Shown here in pieces: positions 29,971 to 40,826 of a DNA stretch of 64,000 nucleotides. The notes below the pieces were generated by a model, which was not told where the DNA came from, did not search any database, and worked only from the letters and a program-made list of their open reading frames with translations. How positions within the stretch are numbered: the first letter of the stretch is position 1; each line of letters starts with the position of its first letter. The DNA is from Tritrichomonas foetus. Its lineage: Eukaryota; Parabasalia; Tritrichomonadida; Tritrichomonadidae. The position numbers were made by a program, and so were the translations under genes. The stretch spans positions 49,676-113,675 of the forward strand of contig MLAK01000493.1 of NCBI GenBank assembly GCA_001839685.1, in the 5' to 3' direction.

Positions 29971-30590
29971 TGATTGTTTCCGATCTATTTTTTCATTATT
30001 TCTTCATTAATATTTAGGATATCATTTTATTTTCCATATAATTTCATAACAATCGATTTCATCATTTTTTGCCATTTTGATTTATGATTGTTTCCATTGA
30101 GAAATTCGATTCGTTGATCTTTTGATTTAACTATTCTTTAATAATATCAAAAGATTCTTTTATTTACCGCTTTATTCACTTAGCTTGTTTTTTTTTACGG
30201 ATTTCTTTCATTGTGGGTGAATGTTTGGTCATTAATATTATTCCTTTCGATATATTTTATTTTTCCTCATATGGATTCCCTTTAATAAGCTCAATATTGA
30301 TAATCACTAACATCGATTAATAATAATTAATAGTCAAAAATTGCTATTTTTGCTTTTCCATGTAGAACTGAGGTTTATGTCAAATTGAGTAGAGAATTAA
30401 ATTATTAACAGTAAACATAAATAAAGAACAAAACAAAAAAGTAAAAGTAAAATCAAAATAAAACACGTTTCATTTACTTATAAAAACATCATCTTAACTT
30501 TCTTTGTCATGGTTTAAATTATATTTAAGTAATACTCAATTCTAAACTGCTATTTCATATTCTTTTTCCATTAATTTATGGAAAGCATAT
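29971..30590. other. Intergenic
   Basis: 620 AT-rich bases right of the duplication, before the 3' end of B56 copy 2. No gene, repeat or transposon end recognised. Confidence 0.5.
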
Positions 30591-32039
30591 TTATGCGGAA
30601 ATAGTTTGCGATTTTGGAAGAGCTGAAAAATCGAAATTTTTGATTCCCGGATCAGAAATTTTTGCGGAATCCAAAATTTTCATCCATTTGGAATTCCATT
30701 GTGAAAGCGTTGTATTTTTGGCTTTCATTTTTGCCACACGAACATCATTTACTTTACGAAATGCTTCTGCGTCAATTTCATTCAATCCTTGTAGAGCAAC
30801 CATTGCATTTCCACTAATTGTTTTGTCCCAGTGATTTTTCGCGACTCTCAAAAGATTCTCAATAACAAGTGGGAAAATAACAGTTGAATATTTCAGAATA
30901 ACATCAATTATTTTCGAATTTGTCAAAATATCCAAAGCTTTATCAACAACATCAGCGTTATCATTGAAAATAGAATTGCCAATTATTTGAAAAGCTGTTT
31001 TAACATTTTCTGAATTGATGTGTTTTTGATGTGTCAGAATTAAATATTCAACTTCATTTAAAAATGAAATTTGTTTTGGTCTTTCTGATTGTGGCCAATG
31101 TAATTTCATATACTTAAATGTGTCATCAAGAAGATTTGATTGTTTTTCTATCATTTTAGAGAGGCATTCGATATATCTTTCATAAATTTTAGGGAATTTT
31201 TCATTCGTGTGAAGTGGGAGAAGGCTTTCTTTAAAGAATTTTAAGTGTTCAGGCTTCAGTGGTGCGTTAAAACCATCAATAGCTGAGTTGTAGAAAATTA
31301 GGAGTTCATTTGAACATCTTTGCATTTTGAAATGATTTCCAAGTGATTTCCTCATTCCAGCACGCAAATTCATGTATCTGACATAAATGGCCTTTAAACA
31401 TTCACCAACTTTTAAACGTTCGTTATCGTCCAATGATATTCCATTTCCTATTAATTTGTAAATGAATGACTGTGTGACAAAGTTTCCAGTATGTGGACTC
31501 ATAAATGAATCTATGAGGCACTCGTACGCAAGTGAAATGTGCGGCCAGCCATCATCGATAACAGAATCATTTGCATCAAGCGGGCCGCGGATTGGCATTA
31601 TTGGAAGTTGTCTGAAAATATTAACTGAAACCATCTCGACTAAGTCTTTGATACATTCTGGCGTGATAGTTTTGACCATATCTGGATTGGTGAAACACGA
31701 GTCGATATGCTGAAGGAGTTTAGTTTTCGTCACTTTTGCTTTTTGATCTTTGTTTGGATTTGAAAAATCGCACAATTTCATGCATTCTTTGACTTTATGT
31801 TGGAAGAGTCGAATATGCTCTTTCGGTGGCATTTCTTGGAATGATTTACTTCCCTTGACAACAATGTCGTCTTCTCGAGTTGGATGTTTGGCTGAAAAGT
31901 GGAAAGTAAGGTCGACTGTGAGGCCAAGCTCAATATTTGGCCTTGGACGAGGCGCGCGCTGACGTATTGGTTCGGGCTTTGGTTTTATAACTTTTGGTCG
32001 TTTAGAGGAATTAATTGCTCGACGAGAACTGAGGCTCAT
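30591..32039 (-). CDS. B56-family PP2A regulatory subunit (copy 2)
   Basis: 482 aa. A basic, Pro/Arg-rich leader (about 1-35) precedes the B56 helical repeat: GWPHISLAYECLIDSFMSPH, DDNERLKVGECLKAIYVRYM, a DGFNAPLKPEHLKFFKESLL segment (compare INGFALPLKAEHKQFLMKVL), LLPLHTNEKF, MKLHWPQSERPKQISFLNEV (compare [20 protein letters not shown]) and KNHWDKTISGNAMVALQGL. This is the most canonical of the three B56 proteins here, and the leader and tail are short. It should bind the PP2A core and choose substrates. The start is the only ATG near the frame opening. Confidence 0.92.
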   Translation of the reverse strand: MSLSSRRAINSSKRPKVIKPKPEPIRQRAPRPRPNIELGLTVDLTFHFSAKHPTREDDIVVKGSKSFQEMPPKEHIRLFQHKVKECMKLCDFSNPNKDQKAKVTKTKLLQHIDSCFTNPDMVKTITPECIKDLVEMVSVNIFRQLPIMPIRGPLDANDSVIDDGWPHISLAYECLIDSFMSPHTGNFVTQSFIYKLIGNGISLDDNERLKVGECLKAIYVRYMNLRAGMRKSLGNHFKMQRCSNELLIFYNSAIDGFNAPLKPEHLKFFKESLLPLHTNEKFPKIYERYIECLSKMIEKQSNLLDDTFKYMKLHWPQSERPKQISFLNEVEYLILTHQKHINSENVKTAFQIIGNSIFNDNADVVDKALDILTNSKIIDVILKYSTVIFPLVIENLLRVAKNHWDKTISGNAMVALQGLNEIDAEAFRKVNDVRVAKMKAKNTTLSQWNSKWMKILDSAKISDPGIKNFDFSALPKSQTISA

Positions 32040-32447
32040 TACGAACTATAAACAAATATTTGATTTTGATTTGTTAATTAAGGATTTTTTATTTCACATT
32101 TCTAAGGATAATATAAAAAATGGATAAAAACTAATAAAGTTAAGAAATAGTTTTAAATGTATATTTGTCCAGGAAAATATAACCATCTTTTCAACAATTA
32201 TATAATTTGATTTCAATTTCCAGTTGCACTCTCATAGATCAAAGAAAGTATCTCAAATAAGAAGAGAAAAAAAAGATATAATGCATGAAAACCTCTTGTA
32301 ATATTTTATGAAACAAGTCTTGTTCAACATAAAAAAAGATGGCTTTGAAAATTAGAAATTAAAAAAAACTAACTGATGGAAAATTTTAGTCTAATAAACC
32401 GACAATATAATTAAGAAGAAACTAAAAGTTTTAATGATGTTTGGCTC
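32040..32447. other. Intergenic
   Basis: 408 AT-rich bases between two minus-strand genes, holding the B56 copy 2 promoter. No clear Inr element or other feature seen. Confidence 0.45.
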
Positions 32448-34652
32448 TTATGCAATAACATATCCATGACCGATACTTTCATATGGAACAGGTGCATCAT
32501 TCCTTACATTTTCTCTATGAGAAAAATGTTTATAAAGGATCCAAACCAAATATACAGCTGTTGTGAAAACGAGGAAAGATGGAATGAAAACGAAAACAAT
32601 ACTTAGTTTCATGTAGTGTAAGCCAGCTGATTCAGAAAGTGGATGTGTAATAAGATATGGAATATCTTTTGAAAGTGAAATTATTGGATATATCAAATCA
32701 ATTGCACAGAAGAAATTGTAGGGATTTTTCGCACCGGGTTTAATTAATGTTGAAAGACCGCTTGCAAGAACGGCAAGTGGAATAAATACTTTCATTACAT
32801 AGCTATAACTATAATCAGGTCCATCACTTGCAAAAACGTGTGATTGTCCCCATATTTTATAGCCATAGCTGTCAATGTATGCGGCTTTACCGTCAATTTC
32901 CATTACTGTAGTTGGAAATATAGCTGGCCAGATTGCTCCAATGAAGAAAATCAAACGAATAACAAATGGTAAACGTAAGAAACGAGTTCGAACTGCATAG
33001 AAACCAGCGCCAATTGCCATAGCATAATAGAAAATTGTTGTCAAGAAATGATATCTTAAATCATTAAATAAATCAACTAAAGTATCGAAAATACACCCGA
33101 ATAAAAGACCAAAGAATGACTTATTTGATGTTAAAAAGGTTGGAATATTTGGTATATTTCTATAATCAAATCCTTGTTGATGATTTGTATACTGAATGTT
33201 AGTTTGAACAAAATTTGGATTATTTTCATTCGCATGGCATGATAAAATGCTTTCATTGCTGTTATTATTCCCAATAGTGCCATTGTTGTTTTCTTGCTCG
33301 TCTTCTTGTTGGATCCATCTCTCGAGGAACTTCCAATCAAATACATTGAATGGAAAGAAAACATAGATTGTTAAGAGTACAATGAATGGAAGTGCTCTAT
33401 ATGTAACCTCACTTGGATGTGGTGATTCAATTTCTTTTTCTTGGTACTTGGCAGTTCTTTTATAATGGAAAGTAATATTCCCATTATAGTCTCCACTGAA
33501 AATAAGAGTATTTTCACCTTCAACAGTGACAGTTAATGGTGAAGAATAAAGATAAAGACCATTTTCACTGATTCTTCTTTGGAAAGTCATTTCTTTTCCA
33601 TTAACATGAATTGTTGCATTAGATTCTGTTGATAAAACGCGAATTTCAGTTCCAGTATAATCGGAAAAGTCAAGTCTGGTATTAGTTTGTGTAATTGGTA
33701 CTGGATGTGTCACAAAGAACTTTTGTGGTGATTTTGCATCAATTTCGTGATAAACAATACGACCATTATCTTCAGTTACAAGACCAAATCTAGAATGGTT
33801 CATTCCACCAACACCAATAACCTCAAGGACGCCGTCACCATGATGACGATAAACTGGATGACTTGGATGTGAGTGTCCAGTCAATATATAATCAACATTT
33901 TCATGAGACACGATTTCTCGAATTGTATGGCCATATGAAGACTTTCGCTGACGCCACATATCAGGTGGAAAATGTGAAGTGACAATACAATGTGGGTTTG
34001 CCCAAATTGTTTCTTCTATCAAATCAAGCAAATACTGGGATGGTTCTGCCCAATATAAGAAGCAACAATGAGCAGCTGGGAAATTGAATGGTTTCAAAAT
34101 AATGATTGGATGATGTTCGGTTTGAATAACTCGAACCCAGAATGAGCTAAGAGTCTGTGTTGTGTTTCTAGTGAACGTTTGTGAATAGTCAAGAAGATAG
34201 AAACGTTCTGAATCAATGAATGAAACACCCCACATGTCATGGTTTCCTGGCATATCAATAATTTGATATTTCCTATCTTTAATCGAGTTAATAGTATCGC
34301 GGTATCCACGCCAGGCAATCTCATCTTGATCTGCGTACTTCGGCCAAGTAAGCCCAGAAAAATCATCGCTTAAATCACCTGTTATAAGGTGAAATTCTGG
34401 ATCGTATTGTTTTACCAATTCAAGAATGCGAGCAAAGGCATCGCGTGATCCACTTGTATAACTGTTGATATGGACATCAGAATCATGCGTAAAGACAAAC
34501 GGGTTTGTCGTATTGTCCCATTTCGGATTGATGCCTTGACGAGGATAGAGAGAAAAGCTGTCTGTTTTTCGAATATTTGAAATAGCTTCAACAATAAGGG
34601 CAATGAAAATCCCCCAGATCCATTGTGACAAAGAAAACGCACCAAACCTCAT
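32448..34652 (-). CDS. TMEM62-like membrane metallophosphoesterase
   Basis: 734 aa. A hydrophobic N-terminal helix (about 10-25) is followed by a calcineurin-like phosphoesterase domain with the full metal-binding set: DVH (59-61), GDLSDD (92-97), GNHD (136-139), a His in TSHFPPDMW and GHSHPSHP. A beta-rich domain follows, then several membrane helices in the C-terminal half (about 410-720). This order, luminal or extracellular phosphoesterase then a multi-pass C-terminus, is that of the poorly characterised TMEM62 family. Substrate is unknown. An acidic/Asn-rich loop lies near 450-490. The gene is intact. Confidence 0.8.
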   Translation of the reverse strand: MRFGAFSLSQWIWGIFIALIVEAISNIRKTDSFSLYPRQGINPKWDNTTNPFVFTHDSDVHINSYTSGSRDAFARILELVKQYDPEFHLITGDLSDDFSGLTWPKYADQDEIAWRGYRDTINSIKDRKYQIIDMPGNHDMWGVSFIDSERFYLLDYSQTFTRNTTQTLSSFWVRVIQTEHHPIIILKPFNFPAAHCCFLYWAEPSQYLLDLIEETIWANPHCIVTSHFPPDMWRQRKSSYGHTIREIVSHENVDYILTGHSHPSHPVYRHHGDGVLEVIGVGGMNHSRFGLVTEDNGRIVYHEIDAKSPQKFFVTHPVPITQTNTRLDFSDYTGTEIRVLSTESNATIHVNGKEMTFQRRISENGLYLYSSPLTVTVEGENTLIFSGDYNGNITFHYKRTAKYQEKEIESPHPSEVTYRALPFIVLLTIYVFFPFNVFDWKFLERWIQQEDEQENNNGTIGNNNSNESILSCHANENNPNFVQTNIQYTNHQQGFDYRNIPNIPTFLTSNKSFFGLLFGCIFDTLVDLFNDLRYHFLTTIFYYAMAIGAGFYAVRTRFLRLPFVIRLIFFIGAIWPAIFPTTVMEIDGKAAYIDSYGYKIWGQSHVFASDGPDYSYSYVMKVFIPLAVLASGLSTLIKPGAKNPYNFFCAIDLIYPIISLSKDIPYLITHPLSESAGLHYMKLSIVFVFIPSFLVFTTAVYLVWILYKHFSHRENVRNDAPVPYESIGHGYVIA

Positions 34653-35106
34653 TCCTTTGTCTTTGTTATAAAAATATTTTCTGAATAGGATCTACTATTT
34701 TTTGAATAGGATCTTCCATTTTTTGAAAAGAATGTTTTAGGAAAATATGTTATATGATTCTCAATTGCACTTATCTATTTGATAATAAAACAGAAAAATT
34801 CAAATAAAAATAAAATGGTTTCATGGATAATTGATTTTTCAATTGCGTAACTTACTTTCAAAGATAACTTATTTCAGAATTATCAGAATTTTATTAAATC
34901 TTTGAATTTTTTCTGATATTTTTTTCTCAAAGAAATCATCATTTTTTCTGTTCCGTATAGTCGCATTCTATTGATGAAAAATGAAAATAAGGAGGACAAG
35001 AGTCTTATCATAAGAGTGAATAAATCGAATAATGCCAAATATTACATTATTTAATAAAGTGTGAAGAAATTCACGATGAATCCCTTATTTTTGTATAGTT
35101 TTCAAA
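34653..35106. other. Intergenic
   Basis: 454 AT-rich bases upstream of the phosphoesterase gene. No feature recognised. Confidence 0.5.
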
Positions 35107-36120
35107 TTAATCATCATCACAAGGAATTTTATCCATATTCTTCAGTATCCTAATGTATCTTATGCATCTATTCTTGTTTCTAGCACCTGCTGCACGTTTG
35201 AAATATTTTGCTGCTTCGACTCTATTAATATTAACTCCAAATGAACCATTAAATATCGCATTTCCACATTTGAAAAGCGCTTCGCCATGATTTTGTTGTA
35301 CTTCCAATTCAGTATACCTTAAACAATCTGCTTTATTCATTTGAATACCTTCACCTTTACGAAGTATCATTCAATTTGACAGTCAGTCTCAAAGTAGTAA
35401 GAAGATCCATGTAGAAAGCAGACGTGAGCATCAGTTTGGGCATTAAAAACTATTTTAGTCATATTTTGTGAAATATTTCAATTATTACATATATAATCAT
35501 TGACTTCTTTCATATTAGCACGAGGAAAATGTTTGTTCCATTTTTGATTAATTCCATAAAAATATCAGAAAACAAATACCTTTCGTGTGGATCAGTCCCC
35601 CAGCAAAAATCCAATAATACTTTTGTGAAATCATCGGTGATTGATGATGTACATCTGGTCTAACACATTTTTTCGTTTGGCAATAAAGTTGATGTCTATT
35701 GATGGCATTTGAAATTTTTGGACATTGTCCTGTCACCAGCTCATAAACAATGAATGCGAAAGCAAAAATATCCACTGGAAATGTATTTCCATCATATTCA
35801 CAAATTTTTGGAGCCATAAACAGATGTGTTCCAACTGCAGTTTTTGTAATTTCGTTATCTGCATTTTCATCGAATATTTTGATTCACCTAAATCAGATAT
35901 TTTTGGATAGAGATGTTTTTTCTGTCGACTAGCTCCCACAATTTCACCTTGTGAAATGAAGAAAGTACGAATTATATCATTAGTTAATCCGAATCTTGTT
36001 AAAGATATCGAAAATAGAGCACAAACACGCTGAGTCCACCTTATTTTTTCGAAGTAGTGAAGCCTTCCAAGTAAGAAATTCTTTTATGATGATAAATTTG
36101 GTTTAAAAATGAATTCTCTG
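35107..36120 (-). pseudogene. Broken kinase (TKL-like) with Sel1 repeats
   Basis: Read on the minus strand, pieces of a kinase C-lobe appear in order but in different frames. VCALFSISLTRFGLTNDIIRT corresponds to the helix and catalytic loop, with HRD lost. HLYPKISDLGESKY is the DFG region, with DLG in place of DFG. MAPKICEYDG..VDIFAFAFIVYELVTGQ matches the APE and F-helix region. FCWGTDPHERYLFSDIFMELIKNG is subdomain XI, reached only by a frame change near 35610. Downstream, 35107-35370 encodes Sel1 repeats (LRKGEGIQMNKADCLRYTELE..., EAAKYFKRAA). Kinases followed by Sel1 repeats are a large trichomonad family. The upstream half, including the ATP-binding lobe, is not recognisable. Confidence 0.75.
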
Positions 36121-37900
36121 GTTTGTAACTTGACATTGTTGATTAAGAACAGAAAGGAAACTTTTTAATAATTTATATCGCCATTTTTCGCCAACTCAAA
36201 AACTAACTGCCTTTCCTGATGATACCACCAGATCAAAAAGCAGACTTTGTCTTGAAATCAAATGTGAGGTATTTTATCAAACAGAAATAATTATGTGACT
36301 TCACAATTCCTATGTAGCTCAAAAATGGAAACTTATTTCAATCGATTAAGAAACTGTTCGAAAATATGTAAGTAATACAATTCATTTTTGAAATGTTATA
36401 TATTCTTTAGAGCATGTCACTTATTTATTTTCCAGCAATTCATAAGGAAATCATATTTGATGATTTGTCTATTTTATGTGTCTGCGCACTCTCATGAATT
36501 GTAATACATTAGCGATTGCTTGCATATTAAGTTTAACCATACTTCTCGATAAATCATTCATCGGATCTGAAAATGATCATGACTTCGAAAGATGAACTTT
36601 ATCTTCCTCTACTAAATAGACAAATTTCTGAAGAAATTGAATAATACTCAAAAAGTTATTTTCGGTTATATTGAATCAATCTTTCAAAAAATTGAGATGT
36701 TTATCAATTTTAATATGATCACACTTAGAACAACAATAACTCATTATGTGCCCATACCAAAAAATTTCTGTACGTTGTTATATAATTTTTAGATAATTTA
36801 GAATAAATAAATACAGCAATCTCATACTAATCATTCATGTAAAAAAAGATAAAGCTCATATAATGAAAATATAAATTATTAATAATTTTTGAATGAAAAA
36901 CATCATCAGACATTTCTTATTAATTTGCATTTAAAAATCGAATTCGATTGTTTTTATTCCTCAGATTGAGACTTACACAGATTAATGAATAAATTGAATA
37001 TTCAATTTTCCTGAAATAAATCGACCTAAATTAATTTACTGAATAATTTCAATGAGTTACGTCAAAAAGTGAAAATTGACTGCTTTTTGGTTGAGTAACT
37101 TTTTAAAAATATGTGCGTTAAGAAATAGCTTTTTTGATTGTGATATATCACACTTTTGATTATCTGTCTTCATATGAATATGTGGCAATATTGGATGAAT
37201 CTGATAAATGATTCTTGAGTAACTTCATCATGCAGGCTCAATAGAAATCTTTTATTTCACTGATACAGAGTTTCACCTACAATGATGGAAAAATTGATTT
37301 TGTTTGAAAATATGAATTTTTCTTAAGAAATGTGTCTATTTTGTAGAACTTTTTCTAATAAATTTTCAAAGATTTCTCAATTCATTCATCATTTTGCTGG
37401 AAACTCTGTATCAATACTGAACACTTTTCAGAAATTACTAGTAATTGGTTTGACACCAGGGAAATAATGGATCAAGCTTTGCCTGGGGTAAAAAATCGGA
37501 GATCTATTTTCCTCTTTCAAAATTATTGAAATGACAGCTAAAACAAGTGAGCAATAAAATGATAAAAACTTTTTCTGTACAATATGAAACTTTTTACTAA
37601 TCAATTATTTTCTATGAAGTTTGTGAAAAAAAATTGATCGTATCAAGGATAACATGATCATAACCATTTGATACAGTTCATAAAATTCAAAATTTTTGGT
37701 TCATCGTCTTTTCCGTGTTCTTTAGTATTGAAAATTTGATGATGATAAAATAATCATTGTAAAAAGCGTAGTTTCTCAATTTCTTTTTCAAACTTTCAGT
37801 CAAATTTAACTGTAAGTCAAAAAGTTTTGAAGAAATTCACAGTTATTTTTTCGGAAAACAACTTTTTGAATATCCACAGCGGATATCAAAAAGCTCAATC
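36121..37900. other. Long intergenic, possibly decayed coding DNA
   Basis: 1.8 kb. The part nearest the kinase relic (to about 36600) may be its eroded 5' end; one minus-strand piece around 36500-36570 reads VKLNMQAIANVLQFM, faintly like a kinase E-helix. The rest is ordinary AT-rich DNA upstream of the gene at 37901. Confidence 0.4.
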
Positions 37901-39157
37901 ATGATTTTAGCCTTTCCAATTTTATGCCTATCATTCACATCTTCAAAGTACGTCAGTAACTGGCAGTTTACTCTTCTCAGAGATTATGGATTCGACAAAA
38001 ACGGTTATTTTGGATTCAAGCTAAAATCCAACAATTCATTTCGAGCTGCAGTTTTTCTATTGCCTGTCGAACAATTCAAAACTCTCGATTTTTCACAATC
38101 CTCCACCAAATTATGCGAACGAAATATGACAATGCTCAAAAATATTGCGTTTAAATATTATTATCAGATATTTCCACATTCAAAAACCCACGAATTCACA
38201 GGAACGGTTGGAAATCCAGGCGTTTACAAAGCAGTTGTAGCAAATTGCGAAAAAAACTCGTTTAATTTGACATATTATTACCGCAATAAGCGAACTTTTT
38301 TAGATTCACGAGAAAAATATTTTCCAAGCTTTTACATTATACTCAGCTTTGTTTCTACTACTGTTGTCGTTGCATGGCTCATCAATGCCATTCGATTCCA
38401 TCGATTTCATGTCAAACTTCATTCGCTTTTCATGCTTTCAGCCGCCCTTGTGGCCATTTCTTATTATTTAAAGGCCAAAAAGTGGATCGCTTTGACGGTT
38501 GTTGATAATATCGCAAATAGCAAATTATATTATTTATCCATTTTCGTTGAAATTCAAGCGATTTCGTTTATTTTTACTGTAAACGCAATTGCGGCATATG
38601 GTTATGGAATTTTATATGACTCACAATCATCAATTAGTACTTTTGGAAGCATTGCAAATATCTTTATCCGAATCTTTGCTTTATGCCAATTTGAGTGCAT
38701 AATTAAGGGTCTTTTGATTTCTACAAATTCGTTGTTTTACTTTAGTTTGTATTTCCTCACAACTTATTACGGACTTGTTTATTTTGGATATATTAATGAA
38801 GGTTTTCAAATTGCTTATTATATAATGAACGACCTCGATGAAAGTAATACGCATGCGATTCAAAAATGTGAATTAATCATGAAATTTACCTACGATTTTT
38901 CACTTTTACTAATTGCTATTTTTATAACGGATTTATATAACATTATAATGGAATTATACTGGACAACATTCATGGTTCTTCGAGAAATTTTCCTTATTAT
39001 TGTAATGTATATTGACATTCACTACTTCTTTTACAGAAATGGCTACGAAGGCTCAATGGAACCAATTGAGGATCAGCCAGAGACAGAATCAACATTAATG
39101 CTGATTAATGATCCAAATAAAACAGAATATGCATTTGCATCACAAACAATTGTTTAA
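37901..39157 (+). CDS. GOST-family seven-transmembrane protein (lung 7TM/GPR107-like)
   Basis: 418 aa. The signal peptide (about 1-15) is followed by a beta-rich luminal or extracellular domain (about 16-130) and seven hydrophobic helices (about 140-375). A short acidic tail ends it. The arrangement, and an HVKLHSLFMLSAALVAISYYL helix 2 reminiscent of the conserved HxxxxxL pattern in GPR107/GPR108/TMEM87 proteins, point to the GOST (Golgi-dynamics) superfamily. These act in trafficking between Golgi, endosomes and plasma membrane. Similarity is in architecture more than in long motifs, so another 7TM family is possible. The gene is intact. Confidence 0.65.
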   Translation: MILAFPILCLSFTSSKYVSNWQFTLLRDYGFDKNGYFGFKLKSNNSFRAAVFLLPVEQFKTLDFSQSSTKLCERNMTMLKNIAFKYYYQIFPHSKTHEFTGTVGNPGVYKAVVANCEKNSFNLTYYYRNKRTFLDSREKYFPSFYIILSFVSTTVVVAWLINAIRFHRFHVKLHSLFMLSAALVAISYYLKAKKWIALTVVDNIANSKLYYLSIFVEIQAISFIFTVNAIAAYGYGILYDSQSSISTFGSIANIFIRIFALCQFECIIKGLLISTNSLFYFSLYFLTTYYGLVYFGYINEGFQIAYYIMNDLDESNTHAIQKCELIMKFTYDFSLLLIAIFITDLYNIIMELYWTTFMVLREIFLIIVMYIDIHYFFYRNGYEGSMEPIEDQPETESTLMLINDPNKTEYAFASQTIV

Positions 39158-39530
39158 ATGATTTTTTGTCTTTCCCCTATGTAGAAAATGCAAAGATCTC
39201 TTATTTGATGTGTTCTCAAAAAAAGTGTGGGAATTGTTGATTATATACTGCTGTTTTTTTGTTTATTAAATATACGTCACGTAAAATTTATTTTTGATTT
39301 TATTCATTTGATTAAATTATCATAAGATAATTCTTCCAATGCTGAGAAAGCATGAAATGGATGTGTCATTTACTGTGATAAATAGTTCAATATTTAGATT
39401 CTATTTTATTTCGTGGAATTAATTATTGTGATGGTGGATGAGAATGTGATATTTTTTTCGATATTAATATTGCATTGAAATAGTTGTCAGCTTGACAATT
39501 ACACATGAATTATGTCATATCACTTAATTG
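39158..39530. other. Intergenic
   Basis: 373 AT-rich bases between two same-strand genes. No clear Inr or repeat. Confidence 0.45.
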
Positions 39531-40523
39531 ATGTGCATCTTATTTTTCTTGATTTCACAAGCTTTTTCAACTGATTTAAATGATATCAAAGACCCAATGG
39601 TGATTAATGAACTTGTGACAGTCTATCGATACTACCCGTATTCTGAAGAAATTCCGGAAAATCCAAGTTCCAGTTCCAAATACCCAATTCACATTGATTG
39701 GATGGCAAATCTCGATAATAGCAAAAGACTATCTGAACTTTCTATTCCTGGAACTCATGAAACATGTGCACGACATGGTGGAGCTTTAACAGAATGTCAA
39801 TCTTTGTCTTTGATGGATCAGCTGAAAGCTGGAATTCGTTTTATTGATATTCGGTGTAGACATATTAATGATGTTTTTACAATTCATCATGGAAAAGTAT
39901 ATCAACAAATTAATTTTGGTGGAGGAGTTCGTGATGTTTGCATCGAATTCTTAAAGGAAAACCCAACGGAGTTTATTTTGATGTTAGTAAAGCCAGAACA
40001 TACCGAGAAAGATTGTACAAGATCTTTTTGTGAAACTATGCAAACATATATCAATTATAACGAGGATTATTTTTATTTGAATGAAGGAAACCCCAAAGTT
40101 GAAGATGTTCGTGGAAAAATTGTTTTAATTAGACGATTTCAATCTGACATAAATCCGATGGGAAACGACATTAGTTTTGTTGATAATGCAATATTTACCA
40201 GTACTACATCAATTGTTGCAAGGGTTCAAGATTGTTATCATGTTAATACTTTATTTGATAGGGAAAAAAAATGGGGACATGTTAAACAAATATTAGAAGA
40301 AAGTCGAGAAGACAAAGATAAAAATACATTTTATTTAAATTATGGAAGTGGGGCCAGTTCTGGTTGTTATCCATATAGTGTTGCTGAATATACAACTCCA
40401 AAAATAGGATCGTATTTAAAAGAAAGTCTAGAGGAAAAGGTGCATTGTGGAGTTCTTTTGGTCGATTTTTTTGAAAAATATTTTGATGACCTTGTATATT
40501 ATATTATCGAAAGGAATTATTAA
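39531..40523 (+). CDS. Secreted PI-PLC X-domain protein
   Basis: 330 aa from the ATG; the in-frame TTG just before it is not used. Residues 1-14 (MCILFFLISQAFST) are a signal peptide and there is no other membrane helix. The X-domain follows bacterial phosphatidylinositol-specific phospholipase C: LSELSIPGTHETCA with general base His76, FIDIRCR with Arg108 and TIHHGK with His119/120 as general acid. The Asp that normally follows the first His (GTHDS) is Glu here, a conservative change that could affect rate. Family members cleave PI or GPI anchors to release diacylglycerol. There is no Y, EF-hand or C2 domain, so it is the short bacterial/trypanosomatid type. Likely secreted or in the endomembrane lumen. 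Confidence 0.85.
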   Translation: MCILFFLISQAFSTDLNDIKDPMVINELVTVYRYYPYSEEIPENPSSSSKYPIHIDWMANLDNSKRLSELSIPGTHETCARHGGALTECQSLSLMDQLKAGIRFIDIRCRHINDVFTIHHGKVYQQINFGGGVRDVCIEFLKENPTEFILMLVKPEHTEKDCTRSFCETMQTYINYNEDYFYLNEGNPKVEDVRGKIVLIRRFQSDINPMGNDISFVDNAIFTSTTSIVARVQDCYHVNTLFDREKKWGHVKQILEESREDKDKNTFYLNYGSGASSGCYPYSVAEYTTPKIGSYLKESLEEKVHCGVLLVDFFEKYFDDLVYYIIERNY

Positions 40524-40826
40524 AGAGAAATGCATACTAATACTTATTATACATTCAACATATTTTTTTGAAAATTCTTCGATTTTCATTGAATTATAAA
40601 GTTAGAAAATTAATAAAGCATAAAACTCAGCGAAGCATATTAATTAACTCTATATGAACATAATATTGGAGTAAAATTAGTTACTTTGAAATCAAAACTC
40701 AAAGAAAATATTATTGATTCTATTATTTATATAATAAGGAAACCCAATTCACGATATTGTTCAATTATCAGATAAAAAAGGATTAGTATTAAAGGAAATG
40801 ATTATAAACCTAGAAGAAAGCATTTT
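40524..40826. other. Intergenic between convergent genes
   Basis: 303 AT-rich bases. No feature recognised. Confidence 0.5.
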
